Positions 1-15,762 of a stretch of 64,000 nucleotides of DNA are shown here, piece by piece; the stretch's first letter is position 1, and each line of letters starts with the position of its first letter. Made by a program: the position numbers and the translations under genes. The DNA lies in the NCBI GenBank assembly GCA_022393335.1, contig JAJEKB010000412.1:1-64000 (forward strand). Direction: 5' to 3'. The notes under the pieces are model-generated. The model worked only from the letters and a program-made list of their open reading frames with translations, was not told the DNA's origin and made no database searches. The stretch is from Macrotrachela quadricornifera. Lineage: Eukaryota > Rotifera > Eurotatoria > Philodinida > Philodinidae.

Positions 1-2147
<2,147 letters not shown>

Positions 2148-5100
2148 TCTTCGTGTGTATGTATGTGTATATGTTGTAGTGTCGCGCTTTTTTGTGCTTT
2201 GCTACCACCCAATAATTACTCGGGCGGCGTCGGCGAGTTGCTAACTCGTATGTTCACACTCTCTCTTTCTCTTTTCTCGCATTTCTATTCGCCAATTTTT
2301 TTTTCTTTTCGCTCTCGTTTGCTCTCTTTCTCTTTCTCTCTTTTTCTTTTTTGTTGCTTTCTTTTGATTGATACTGCTCGTAACACATGATGTGCGAGCG
2401 AGCGAACAAGCGAGCGACACTCTCCACACCATTATGACACTCGGAACAGACCGGAGGCCTCTCACGCATATAATTAAACTACTGTTTCTCTTTCTCTTTC
2501 TCTTCTCGTTCTCTTATTTCTCTTCGTTCGCTAGCTAATCACGGCGCCGTCGTATATTTATGGTAATTTTTTCTGCCAATCCCTGAGCGCGAATACGCGC
2601 GACGGTCGTGCTCGAAGAAAAAAGAAAGAGAAAGAAGAGAAGAGCAACCAGCGCTAATTTGCTACTACCGCCGGTGCAATGTTGTGTGTGTGTATATGCG
2701 CGTCCAAAGCCGATTAGGTCAAAATGTTAAGTTGATCTAGACGACATGATTTCTTACTCGAATTGAAGATTCATATTGACGTTTTTTGTTTATTATGCCT
2801 GTTTAGTCTGGACAACGACATGCGAAAAGAATAGATATAGATCGTACCGAATAAATAAGACAAGATAGGCGGAGAAGGAAAATGAGGACATACGCATATA
2901 ATAAGAATGATACACACAACTAATCCTTATCAATTAATCAAGTGACGATCATCACGAGAGAAAAAGAAAGAGTCAATAGCCGACCAGACTGTATTGGTCG
3001 AGAGTAGATTAACAAACGCGCGATCGAACGACTACTTCAGCGATTGCGTGTGAATAAGGAATAAGAGAAATACAAATATTGAAATTTATATATTTTACAT
3101 ATTTTTAAAAAAGAAATTTTTTTTTTTGGCAAAATCAATGAACATATTGTAAATATTATTAAGATTAAAATCACAGTTTTTATTCTGTGTTGAACAACCC
3201 TCCGGTCAATTTTATATGCTGAATAAATGAAGTGTTTGTGATTATAACACGCGCTAGCAAGGCAACAAATATATATCTATTAAACATGACAATAAAATAA
3301 AACGTTCTCAATATAATGATTGGTATCAATCCATTGATAATTGTGTTGTTATATTTAATGGACCGAGTCATTTTTTTTTTCGTTCTTTATCAAAAATAAT
3401 TATCTATATGTATGCGAAAATGCATATCGTTTTTGTTACTTTAACACATCGTTATTGAGGTGAAGAACTCAAGGGACGTTTGATGAGTAAAAAAAAGAAA
3501 AAAAAAATTTTCTTTCTGTTTTTAACGTCATCTTTCGCACTTGTTGTGCATGCACAACTCCTTCGTCTTTAATAATGACATGAAATATTGACAGACAACA
3601 GCACTTTCACTTTATTTTTTATCGCTTATACTATCTACTATGTACATATATTTGATTGCTCTTTCTTCTTCGTTTGAATGATTTCGAGTATCACCGCCGA
3701 TTACCATTACTTTGAATTGAAAGAAAGACAAACAAGCAAAATAGCAATATTGAATTCCTATAACGGTGAGAGAGAGAGAAAGAGAGAGCAAGACATTTTA
3801 CTATCCTTCTTTTTCGTGCTATCGTTTGTTCGCCGACTTAGTTTTCTCATAATTACAACAAGTCATCTCCTCCTTCTTTCTTTATATTCTTGTCTTTCTC
3901 CGATTTATGATCCAGGATATAAGCAGGAAATCATCATCTATCTTTGTCTTACTAATTACTAGATAGTGATCGCATGTATATTAGTAGTAAAAGAGAAGTC
4001 ACGCTCTTTTCCTTTTCTTTTAACAAGATCACATTGGTTCATTGTGTGAGAAAATTAGCACGGGTCTAATTTCTATTGGTTATCAAAAGAAGAAAAACAA
4101 AACATAGAAACATTCATATTGAATATATGCAAAAAATGTGAATTTGATTGAATTATGCAAATGAATATCAGCGTGCAGCATCACGCCTTAAATGGCTAAT
4201 AAGTGGATATGAACGAAGAACACTTCAGATCAATTTTAGTTTCGGCTTCTAACTATAAGCAGGTTGATCACCCTCAAAAATCAATTTAATTTTTTTTCTT
4301 CTTCTCGATCAGGAACAATATGTATTTCTTCAAAGCAAAATTCAATTTACATTTATTTTATTAATCTCAATTCAAAAAAAAAACGAAAAAAAAAATTTAT
4401 AAATTATTAAAAATATATTTAAGGCGTTGTTTAAAAATTTTTAAATCATTTACCGCCTAAATTTTTGTAACACTTATCCTTTTTTTATATTAAGTAAACA
4501 TAATTGTTCATCAACAACATCATCATCATCATCATCATCTTTCGTTTCACGATAAGACATGAAGAGAGATATATATTTGTTCAAGTCAACATCCTGTTCT
4601 CTATTGCAACTGATCATGACAGGTACACTCCAAGTTTACGTGCAAATTTCCCATTCGTATGCTAATTCGAAATATACAGTCTAGTCAAGTCACGCCCCAA
4701 ACAATTTATTCATCATGCTAAGATTTACTTGAAATTTATGGCGTTATACAATTTATATGAACAAACGTACAAAGATATAATATACATATATATATATAGA
4801 CCGTTTTCGAAGTTCATTCAAGCCGATAATGATTAAACTTGAATAAGATAAGAAGAACAAGATCATATATATATAAGTGAATCAGTCAAGTGAAAAGATA
4901 GAAATAACAATAACAAATCAACCTGAATATAAATATAGAGAGTGAAAGAGCACAGTAGGTAGTATATATTTCAATAAATATAGACAAAATAGAGATTAAC
5001 AGTGTATATCTGATATTAAAAACATGAGAGAAAATGCAAAATAGTATTGGGAAAATAAAATAATAACAAATCGCGTGACATTTGAGAGTGAAACTGATAA

Positions 5101-6564
5101 TAGAAGCTGCCACTGGCGGCATAATGCCAGATTTGATAAAAAAGAAAATTGATCATCGCCTTTACTGTCATCATTATCATTTCACTACGGTGTCTCTACA
5201 TGTTGGACATTGAAGCAAAAAGAAAAAAAAAAAAAGAGAAGCATAAGAAAGATGGAACGTACGTGCATGCGTGCATGCATATATGCGCGTGTGTTAATGA
5301 TAATCAAGTTTCTGGCAACGGATTCAGTGGTGCAACATGCAAACATAACACAAACTCATTGTCATAAAGAAAGAACATAGATTAATCAAAAGTCGAAGAA
5401 AAGCCGGATGTATATGATATGATGATGTAGTCAAGGTCTATTTTAGTACATAAAATACATCATTGAACAAACATATATGAATAATTTATATGCAAAGATT
5501 AAGATAGACAATAAGTCACACTTAAGTTGAATATATTAATTAACAATGGACTTACGAGAGAAAAAAAATACTTTCGACTAAATATTTGATTATTTTTTTT
5601 TCGTATAGATAAATAAAACAATTAAGAATTGTCATGTCTTTTTAAAATAAAAATCACGAGAAAAATAGAGCTTTCTTCTCATTTCTACATGATCTTGAGA
5701 TATATTATATGAAAATTATGAATTATGAAAAATTTTAATTGATTGATTTTTTTCTTATGTCAATATTTATTACAAATTATACTATTGATCATATAAACAA
5801 AAATTTGCATAATTTTTTTTGTTTGTTAATTTTAATTTATAGTAACAAGATTTTTTTTTTTTTTATTTTATTTTTATTCTGTTAAAAATCTGTCAATAAT
5901 TATTTATATCATCTACAGATTTGAGTGCTTCATTTGATAACCACGGTACACTAATTTAATCAATCAATGATATTATATTGTACGTTGAATTGAAGATGGT
6001 ATAAAAAAAATATCGTGAAATATTAATAGGCTTTTTACGAATTGTTAAAGCTTATAAAAAAAAATAAAAAAAGCAGTCATGATATTCATTTCATGTACCT
6101 ATTATTTTTAAATATAAATGAGGTTTAAATATAAAATTATTTTAAACATTCTTACGCTTCGAATCATTTCTAAGACTAAAATTTACATATTATCAAAGTC
6201 ATTTGATTTTTTTGAAAATCAATCAGCAAGATAGAAATGGTTTATGAGTAAAATTTTATTAATTTTGTCATATTATTTCTACGAAAATAATATTCATATT
6301 TAATTGATATCCACATTAGATGAATAAGATTTAGAAAAAGTAGAACGATTATATATGCATTATAATGAATATCTTGTTAAACTCTTTTGTTCAGACAACT
6401 GTAAATAAATATTTTATTATTACTAATGACACAGAAAAAAAAGTCATGGTATTAATTTATTTAAAGAAAAATGTTAATCAAACCATGTTATTATCAAATG
6501 TTCATTCTTTTGAATAATCAGTATATAAATTGTAAGAGTATTTTTACAAAATAATAAATCTCAA
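2148..6564. other. Intergenic region upstream of the T-box gene and of the 7TM receptor
   Basis: About 4.4 kb with no supportable gene. The first 600 bases or so (2150-2760) are clearly richer in G, C and CpG than the rest, and carry long CT/GA tracts; this is the probable T-box promoter region by position. Further on I see a (GA)n run near 3767-3790, a CAT/ATC trinucleotide run near 4513-4541, several A or T runs, and AT-only stretches. The open frames here are low-complexity or lack family signals. Confidence 0.6.
2160..2760 (-). promoter_or_regulatory. Candidate T-box promoter/5' region, CpG-richer with CT/GA tracts
   Basis: Immediately upstream of the T-box start codon the base composition changes: repeated CGCG, GCGCC and CGACGG words appear around 2380-2440 and 2540-2680, in a window that is otherwise AT-rich, together with pure pyrimidine tracts (2261-2360). 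I infer a promoter from composition and position; no TATA box or defined site is identified. Confidence 0.35.
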
Positions 6565-7605
6565 ATGGCTGCACCAAATATGAATGATTCTAGTTTAATG
6601 CTACCACCAGCTCCACCTGAAATGTTAATACCACGTTCAATACGTTTTATTTTATATGTTTTTATTTTACCATGTTCTTTATTATGTACAATATTTTTAC
6701 TTTATCATTTATTTACAAATAAAACTCAACGTCAAGCTTTACATAATCATTCTGTTATATTTTTACTTTTATCTGGTCTTTTATTTGAATTAATTGATCT
6801 TCCATTACAAATGGATTATCTTAATGTTGGTCATATACGTTTACAATCACCATCAATTTGTCTTATTTGGATACTTATTGAATTTTGGTGTCATTCAGCA
6901 AATTCACTTCTTCTTGCTTGGGCATCTTTTGAAAGACATATTTTAGTTTTTCATTATCAATGGTTATCAAAATATAAATATAATAAATTTTTATTTCATT
7001 ATTTACCATTAATTATACTTTTTATTTATCTTTGGATTTATTATCTTGTAGCTATTATTTTTCCACCATGTTCAACTATATTTGATTATAATTCACAATT
7101 ATGTGGATTTTTTCCATGTTTTCTTATTAATTTACCTTCATTAGCTTTTTGGGATGCTGTAGTACATAATTTTATTCCAACATTATTAATTTCTTTATTT
7201 AATGCTACTCTATTTATACGTGTTATATGGCAAAAATATCGTCTTCATCAACCAATGCAATGGAAAAAATATCAAAAAATGGCTATTCAATTATTAACAA
7301 TATCAACTTGGTATTTACTTATACATTTTCCAATGATGCTTAATGTTTGTCTTTTATTTACTAATACATCAAGTCCAATTTTGGCAATAATCAGTCCATA
7401 TTTAGCTTATCTATCTTATCATGTTATACTTTTGATGCCATTCGTTTGTTTAAGTTCACTGTGGAAAGATATTAAAGCTTGGCATCGAAGAAGAATTATT
7501 GGTGTTATGAATAACACTATTGGTATCAATAATACGATGGGTATAAATAGGAGTATTGGCATGAATACATATCACCAAGGAAAAACAATAGGAAATATGT
7601 ACTAA
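6565..7605 (+). CDS. Single-exon seven-transmembrane receptor, rhodopsin-like (class A) GPCR
   Basis: Predicted plasma-membrane receptor of 346 residues with no introns. Hydrophobic segments fall at about residues 26-48, 60-80, 98-122, 143-165, 195-217, 237-262 and 270-297, giving seven helices with a short extracellular N-terminus. The end of helix 3 has WASFERHIL, where ERH stands in the place of the usual E/DRY. Cysteines before helix 3 (SPSICLIW) and in the second extracellular loop (NSQLCGFF) could form the standard disulphide. The cytoplasmic tail contains a degenerate repeat of Ile-Gly-Ile/Met-Asn units (GVMNNTIGINNTMGINRSIG). Ligand unknown; receptors of this compact intronless style are, from general knowledge, very numerous in bdelloid rotifers. 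The start is the first ATG of the open frame; a TATA-like GTATATAAAT lies about 45 bases upstream. Confidence 0.82.
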   Translation: MAAPNMNDSSLMLPPAPPEMLIPRSIRFILYVFILPCSLLCTIFLLYHLFTNKTQRQALHNHSVIFLLLSGLLFELIDLPLQMDYLNVGHIRLQSPSICLIWILIEFWCHSANSLLLAWASFERHILVFHYQWLSKYKYNKFLFHYLPLIILFIYLWIYYLVAIIFPPCSTIFDYNSQLCGFFPCFLINLPSLAFWDAVVHNFIPTLLISLFNATLFIRVIWQKYRLHQPMQWKKYQKMAIQLLTISTWYLLIHFPMMLNVCLLFTNTSSPILAIISPYLAYLSYHVILLMPFVCLSSLWKDIKAWHRRRIIGVMNNTIGINNTMGINRSIGMNTYHQGKTIGNMY

Positions 7606-9829
7606 TGAATTTGACTCAATTTTTCTTGATGTATAATTACTGTACATATTATCATCATCTTAAAATTACTCGTAGTAAATATTTGTCTTGTCTATATAAA
7701 GATTTTTATCATTTATTCATAATTTTTAATTTTGTTATATACAAAAATAAAGGTGAATAATTGATAATAAAATATCTTACAGAATTTTAACTAAATGTAT
7801 GTATTTGAAAGAACCTTGTGTTCATTTACTGGAACAATTGAGTGGTAACGAATTCATGACAGATGTTCTTAAGGGTAATTGCTTCTCAGTGACATTTTCT
7901 TCATGAACAATTGCTCTAGGAACATTTTCTTAAAATTATGAGAGATAAAAAAAAACCCAATGGAAAAGGTGTTGAAGTTATATAAAGAACTCCTTTTCAT
8001 TATCGTCCTTAAGACAGTTCTAAAGTAAGTAGACAGAATCTTATACTTGCAAAAGATTTATACATATTGTTTTTCTCTTCATCGATGAGTTTCTTTATTC
8101 TTGATTTTAAATATTTATGTACTTTTATTCACCAGAAGCATTCGTAATATGTCATGTCATTTTAATGAGATTTATAACTGTCATAATGGATGAATAATTT
8201 AAAGGCGTTTTTGTAATGCGTAGTAAGTGAAGAATAAGATATACGTCATCAAATATTTCTTCTGTATTCTGATGTTCATGTGATAATTATATAGACGAAA
8301 TTAATTATAAAAAAAAAGAAAATCATCGGATAATTATAAGTATCTTAATTTACATATCGAAAGTAATGAATTCTTTGATATCGTGATAATCTCACATAGG
8401 TACTCTGAAGTTCTAACAAAATGAATATTCAAGAAATTTTAATAAGCAATTCTTTTTTGAATCATAACTTTATATGAATTCATAAATTTTTTATCTTCGA
8501 AATGTTTAATCATTTTTTGTTTTCTTACCAAGTAAAATTACTTAATATATAATTCTTGATGTAAGAAAATCGATCGAAACAGAAAAATAATCTATTTATT
8601 TTTTTCAAATTTGTTTTATGGAAAAAAATGGCTAAACGAACTTAGACTTGAAGTAAAAGTGTCTTCTCTTTAAAATAGTATAAAATTTGAATATTATTAA
8701 AAAAAAGGTAATCACTAGTTTTCTTTTGTATTAAAGAAGTCAAAAAAACAAACACCCAATGTTCTAATTTTTTCTAATCGTTCATCTTATTATAAATTCT
8801 ATACTTCTGGTTTTTTTTAAAAAGATGTCAGTCAAAATGATATTCATCATTGTGGCTATAACGTTCAGAAATTATGTAGACCTAAGTCAAATCGTTGACT
8901 TTAACAGTATGTTTAAAAATTTAAGTGTTATAATCAAAAGATGTGTTCTATAAAACATATGATAACATACACTTTCTGAAGAAATCTTCTATATTGAGAC
9001 ATAATTACAACAGTTAGTTTTATCACGTCTATTGAAAAATGTTCGTTGTCATAATATGATTATTTTCAATTGCACTCAGATATTATTCCACATTCGCTAC
9101 AATACAGTATAAAAGCAATGATAATCATATTATTCTTTCATACATGATTGTTCAACGTAATGATAACAAAACTATTATTGGTGGTGCATATACATTAAGA
9201 AATATAGAATTACTAGACTGTGATACACCAATTCAAACTGTATAATTCAGTAATGAACATTTTCTCTCATTATAACGTGAGATCCTAGAGAATGAGCAAA
9301 TATAGAAACTCCAGTTTTTCTTTCAGAGAGAAAAATGCATGTAGAAACTATAGATGAAAATTATTTTCTTTCCGCAAAAGTTTCTTCCTTATGATGAATA
9401 CTGAAACAATTCGAATCGCACAATATTGTCCTGTTTATGGAGTCACAATTTATTGTCATAATCTCTGCACTTATAAAGAATATATGCATTAATAGGTTCT
9501 CAATTGGTATATGGTCAGAAAGCACAGATTTTACTATATCACATCAAATATAAATCATATATAATAAAAAACATCCCAAAAAAAACTAACCTAATTATGC
9601 ATTTATTGGTTCTGATTTCTTTAATCATTATGTCTGTCATGATTATGATGCATATCTGCTTTTCTTCATTCGCATAATACCGGTCTGGAGTTCGTATATA
9701 TCTATAAATTTTTTATATTTTCGAGATGTAAGAATTTTGTTCTCAGCTTTCGATAATTTTCTTCGAAACTATTGTATCAATTAACTGAACATCAGTCCAT
9801 TTTAAGTTCATGAAAGAAACATTAACTCG

Positions 9830-10660
9830 AAACTGACAATAAAACTTCCTCAGATGTTTAAACCCTTTAGGTTCCATCTTTTGGCGATAGATAAACTTTA
9901 ATGAGGTGTAAAAAACCTCAAGAGGATTCGTGCGCATTTGCCTTTATTTCCGAGCTGTGGGGTAACCCGTTCTGAATTAAGAGTTAGATCATATTTTATC
10001 AGCCCAAAGAACATTCAGAACTCTTCATTTCATATTTCATATCGTTATACATTAGAAAAAGCCTCACAACAGTGAATCAATGAAAATGACAGTTCAGAAA
10101 AAAGGGATTGAAACATAGTAGTTTGCCACACCAGCTGTGGTAGATAAAAGGAGCTGCATCGCATGAAAGCGCGATACATATTGTTGCATCGAAGGAAAAA
10201 CAGACTTCGACTAAAGTTTAAAGGATTCTGGATAATTGACTATGAAGCTACTGGCGTACCAAGCATATTAGATTATCGAACGAAAATCTTCGGCAAGGAG
10301 TTGGTTATGAGTGAGAGACATGAGACGGATGATGTTATTCCGTTCGCTAATGTTGATGTCCAGTTCGTTGAGTAGCACGCAATCATACAACCGACGAGGG
10401 ATTATTTTCATCTGTCTGTTGAAAAAGGCATCTAATGCCAATAGAAGTGGTACTGATAAGATATGATCTAACTCTTAATTCAAAACAGGTTGTACGAGTA
10501 CTGTGCGAAGCTTTAAAAAATTTTCATCTACATACTCTACTGTTCTTCATAAACGATCATTTTTCATTTCAGTCCATTCATTGAGGTCTATCTATCGCCA
10601 AAAGATAGAACCTAAAGGGCTAAAAGACCTAGGGAAGTTCTCTTGCGAGTCGAGTACCTA
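9830..10660. mobile_element. Imperfect inverted repeat carrying decayed coding sequence; probable transposon relic
   Basis: Two blocks recur in inverted orientation about 500-700 bp apart. The outer block, about 9855-9905, contains CCCTTTAGGTTCCATCTTTT followed by GGCGATAGAT; it recurs reversed at about 10590-10640 with a few mismatches. The inner block, 9974-10002 (GAATTAAGAGTTAGATCATA and on), recurs reversed at 10455-10483. Translating each arm toward its own outer end gives similar peptides: IYRQKMEPKGFKHL on the left, IYRQKIEPKGLKDL on the right, and YDLTLNS in both inner blocks. So the arms look like diverged copies of one coding fragment rather than simple non-coding TIRs. A 70-codon open frame lies between them (10163-10375, +) with no family I recognise. 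I found no target-site duplication. Confidence 0.5.
10163..10375 (+). pseudogene. 70-codon open frame inside the inverted-repeat element, unrecognised
   Basis: The frame starts ATG-AAA-GCG and has more CG-containing codons than nearby DNA, such as CGC, GCG and CGA. The peptide is basic at its N-terminus and mixed afterwards; I recognise no domain. Its position between the two inverted arms suggests an internal relic of the same element. It could also be chance. Confidence 0.25.
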
Positions 10661-13600
10661 TAATAAAAACACTGAATAGAGAACGAAATCATTGCCTCAA
10701 TGACATTTAATCTGGATTGCAATTGAATATACATGTTGAATACATTTTGTTTGGATAAAAATGATTCGTATATATCTAACCCATCTTCAGTCCCTATGTA
10801 TTTTAACTAAAAACCTTTTTTCTGATAAATATTTACAATTGTTGTAATTTATGGAAAATATAGGCAATAATTAAATAATTTATCAAGAGTCTTATTTCGC
10901 AATCGAACATAATAAGTAAGATTTGCAGTTGACGCTTCTGCTTTTTTGAAAATTTCAATATGTTACTATATTAGGTTTTGTATGAGTGTGACAGAAACAG
11001 AGCACTTTAAAATTTCATGAGTGTTCGAGAAACTTTATAAGGCACACGATTAATAGATTCAAGTCCATACATAAGCAAACGATTTATTGGTTATTGACAT
11101 ACTATTGCAAATGATAGAAAATGTGACTCTCGATGTGAAAGAAAATGGAGTAGGCTAACTCCCGTACTTTTCGGATATGTGTGTGAAAATTTCCTAATTG
11201 ACTATTTATCAAACTTTTTTGGCAATCTTTGACTTTTAACGCATTTGGTAGACAGTCTATATATTCTGTCAGATCTTACAGACGGAATAGATGTAGAAAA
11301 TATGACAATCAGTCTATAGTCTCTTTTGAATTCACTAGACAGTCGATGGTTTCATCAAATCTAGCAGACAGTGTAGCTTTTGCTGGATCTGCTAGGCAAC
11401 CTTGTTCTCGCAAATCTCACAAATAGTCTTCGGCTTTGATCGAATATTGTAGAGATATTAGAACTTACATCGAATCTAAAACTTAGCTTTAGTAAAACTT
11501 ACCTCCTACAACAGCAAGCTGATTTTTCTCGCTGTAAAACTAACTAGTAATCGACTATAATTTTTAAAATTAAGCTCAACCAACGTTTGATTAATATTTC
11601 AGCATCACAAATATAGCCACTTTTGGCAGTATGATCTGCGAAAATCGTTTATTCCTTAAGGTATTGCCATCGATTCTATGTTCGTGAATAACGAATGCCG
11701 AACTGAGCAATAAATATGAAATTAGATTTCAAGTAAGAATGATTCGCATAGTTTTGATATAAGAAAAAAACTTTACATTGTCTCTACTTTTAATAATTCC
11801 TTATCTGTTGCAGTCTCCTCTTCTCCAATTGACTTTTCAACTGTGTTTGTGAAAAGGAAAACTCAGCTTTTCTCATTTTTTGAAACTATTGAGAGACTTG
11901 ATAGAATATTACATAATAAAAAAAACTTCATTAAAAAATGTATTCAACTATCCATTATAATGCAGCGAAAATGACAAAATAAATGAGATTCTACTTCTTC
12001 TGTTAAAAATAAGATCGCCGAAATGATCAACGTCTATTTAGAGTGATTTCAAGTATCTTTAAATCACTTCTACTTTATCATGTTCTTTTTCTCAAACATC
12101 TTACACAATATTTAAACCATTTGATTCAACAACCAAATTTCTACTGTTTCCTCTCATCATGTGTTTGTATTCCATTTTCGTTAATCTAATTTGCATGTCT
12201 ACATATTTTTTGACATTCTAATATCATAATGATACTTATATAAAAGCATAAGACTATTATAATAATAATCCAAAGTCATGTAAATCGAAATGAAATATTC
12301 AAATGAAAAATACATGAATTTAATCTAGCATATAATAATTGTCAAAAAGTAACATGTAGAAAAATTTAATATTTAGAAATATTCTACTTCTGAATGTGAA
12401 CGATTTTAATACATCTGGATTATTAATTAAAATGAATATATTAAGATTGGATATGCTATGACAATATAAGTATAAATCAGTAAGTAATCAGCATGAAGCA
12501 TTAATTTTATATTAAAAAAATAGCAGTGAATGATCACTTAATGTAACAGATGAATAAAATAAAAAGATAAATGACCAATGGATAATGTAATCTTAATACA
12601 TCATTAAACATAAAGATGCTCAAATAGAATAATACTAAATTCCTCATCTTTGAAACTTATATTTCCTACTCAAAAGAATAATGATTTTTTTCTGAAAAAT
12701 TTTAAAAGTATAATGAACCGAAACTCTCTCTTATTTGTTTCAGACTCGATTATATTAGCCTTTTTATATTAAAAAAAAAACAGAAAATAAAAAAGATATT
12801 CAAAAGTATTTAAATATTATCAATATAATTTTTGACTCCATATTTTCTTCGGATAAGTACAAGCGAAGATAATTATGTAGAGCAGCAGGAAACATAAAAC
12901 TGATTGTTTGATCCAATCTATTTCACATTCCAATGACGAACTAAATAAATCGATAAGACATCAAATAAACAAATCATTAATCAAATATTTAAAGTTGACT
13001 TTTTTTTTGTAATTAATTTGAATAAAAGAACTTTAATATCAAAGAAAATGACAATACTATATTAGCATTTAATTTATCTAATGATATTTCTCTAAAGCTG
13101 GATTATTTATATAAGAACTATGAAATTTTATTAAATCCTTATATATGAACCCATTTTTTTTTATGTATAAAAAAAAGTAATTGATGTGAATCAGATGTTT
13201 ATATTCTTTGTAAATTTTTGTGATGAGCACTGCTTGTTGATTGAGAATAGAGCTTAAAAAAAAATTCAAAATAATGTTTTAACAATGAAATTAATCGTGC
13301 TTGAATAATGAAGTAGTTCAGCGAGATAGTAAATAAGAAAATTGGATGAAAGAAAAAGAATTTGAGATTTTTTTTTTTTGGTAAATATTTCCGTAGAAAA
13401 AATGATACCATAGTAACAGTCATGTTTTTACAAAGATTATCATACGCAAAAAATGATTTCTCTTAAATGAATTTATTTAATGAAAAAAATTCATTGAAAT
13501 AATAAAAAATATTAACATGAAATACAAATATATAGTCTAATTAGTATTTTATCCTATACTATTTCATATTAAATTTGAGATGGAAAAGTATAATTATCTT

Positions 13601-15762
13601 CTAATCATATAATAGAATCTCAAACAATTTTTATTGAGTATTAAAATATACTTGAAAATATTGTAATAAACTTTATATATTATTTATCAATTATAGTTTA
13701 TTATAATACTTTATACATACAAATGTCTGTTTTCACTATTATATATATATATTCATTAGATTATCTGAATACTAATATAAAAAATATTAATGTTTGATTC
13801 ATTAATGCTATTTTGATTAAAGATAGAAAAAAAATATTGTCTGTTTTTCATTTATTTTTCTATATTTTATTCACATCAGTAATCATAAAGAAAAAAAAAC
13901 GATACTAAAATGTGTTTATGATTTATTGTTTTGTTATTCTTATTGAATAAGAATTAATAAACCATTCCTTATTTGCATATTTAGTTGATGACAACACAAT
14001 AACATCATCGTTCTTTTACTGCCCACAAGAGATTATGTACTACGATAGATCATGTTGTGCGTGTTGTAAATAGAAATAGTAACAAGTTACGAAATGCATA
14101 TTTGTCTATCTAATAAAGAGAAAAGAAAGAAGAATGTTGATTTCATTTAGTTTTTATTTAGGAGAAGTTCATCATTATTATTTGCAGAAAAAAAAAGAGG
14201 ATAAAAAGAAAATAACAATATAATACAACGAAATTATCGTTATTATTATAATGATATACAATTATAAAAGATAGATATGATAGAAATATAATGGTGAGTC
14301 ATTCGTTTTTTTTTTTTGCTATAATAATTAAAATAAAAACACAAACTGATTTTACGTTAATAATACAATCCTGTTTTGAATACAAAATGTTATTGAAAGC
14401 ATGTTTATAAATAGGGATCAGTATTCAAATCATATTTATATATATATATATATTCGGTTAAAAAGGTCTTTAGTGCGTAGTCAATTTGAGAGTAGTTTCA
14501 TTCTTTTTTTCTTATATAATCATGCAATATAGCGTGCAAAATGAATAGTGATCAGGCGTACACAAGAGGAAAACACAAACATATTGGCTTTATGTAGTCA
14601 AGACAACGATGAACATTGTGAATATGTTTATTCACCTATCTAAAGTCAATTATATCACCAATTCATTTCCGAATAGAAAAAAAAATACCATCTATGAATA
14701 AAAATAAGTATATGAAATTATATACAAATCTTTTTATTTTTATATATGTATGTATGTATTGTGTTTTTCTTTAAAAGATAATATTGATTTAGTTATATTG
14801 AAAAAAAAATCTAGATTATTGATTCAAATCGTTTTTTTTACTTGTTCTCAAGAGAAATACAATAATGATCAAATATCCAATTTAATTTTCAATAATTTAT
14901 TAGATACATCTGAATAATATATATTCCATATTTATTTTTAACTAAAAATTATAAATAATGAAAATAGATTAATATCAAATTGAACGATTCTATTATTGTA
15001 AAGCTATTTATTTATTAGAATAACTTGTAGTTTTGCGCACACATGCTAACCTGTACAGGTAAGTTTATTTTTTTTAGATTGTCACCCTTACTCAACGAAA
15101 ATATGTTTCAAATTAGATCGCAAAATATATCAAATGAAGGTAAATAAGCAAACAAAAAAACAGAAAATTAGTTGCACATACGCACTTATCACTATTTATT
15201 GTATTTATCTCAGTTTAACGTTTTCATTTGTTTATATAAACACATACAAAATATCTTCCGGTATACCATTCAATTTAACCTTAGTTTCGATTAATTTGAA
15301 TATTTATTATTGTTTTGTCGAGAATGAAATGCATTATATTACAATAGACAGTAATAGCGGCAACTAATCATTAGTCAGTAAAGTATGATCGGAAGTATAT
15401 ATATATATAATAGTATTTTAGCAGAAGAAAATCGTATAAAAGAACATTTATATTTTCAAACGAACCGAAATAAGGGTAAAGACTAAGAAAAAGTCAAGGC
15501 AAATATTCTGAAGATTCTCTTTTCCTTTCTTTTTATTTAAAGAAAGAAAGAGAACAAACACATAATAAAAAAAATATATTTTTCTTTCCCATTTCTTTTT
15601 CTTTTGACGATTATGGCTTAAGCGATGATGCATATTCATCATTCATGATTGAAACATGTATCTATATATTTTGCATATAATGTATTCACCTATTAAACTA
15701 TAATCGTAGGTTTTTGATTCTTTTTTTTTTAATTTTAACTTATAATTTCAGATTCAAAAAAA

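Larger units (their letters stand above)
7606..15762. other. Long gene-poor AT-rich interval
   Basis: About 8.2 kb without a gene I can support, apart from the inverted-repeat element described separately at about 9830-10660. I see many A/T runs, a TA microsatellite at about 14437-14452, and a short patch at 11245-11400 in which AGACAGTCTAT/CTGTCAG-like words recur in both orientations. A strong donor (CTGTACAG followed by GTAAGT) at about 15060 could end a 5' non-coding exon of the downstream synaptotagmin-like gene, whose coding start sits just after an acceptor (TTTCAG) at about 15751. Confidence 0.5.

Noticed and set aside
2241..2469. Two overlapping minus-strand open frames rich in Arg, Lys and Glu
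   Set aside because: They are the translation of GA-rich tracts (GAGAGAAAGAGAAAG-like) in the T-box upstream region, with no domain and no neighbouring splice structure.
11229..11426. Frame with recurring AGACAGTCTAT-like words; considered as a CRISPR-like or tandem array
   Set aside because: Spacing is irregular, words are short and in both orientations, and there is no constant repeat/spacer structure.
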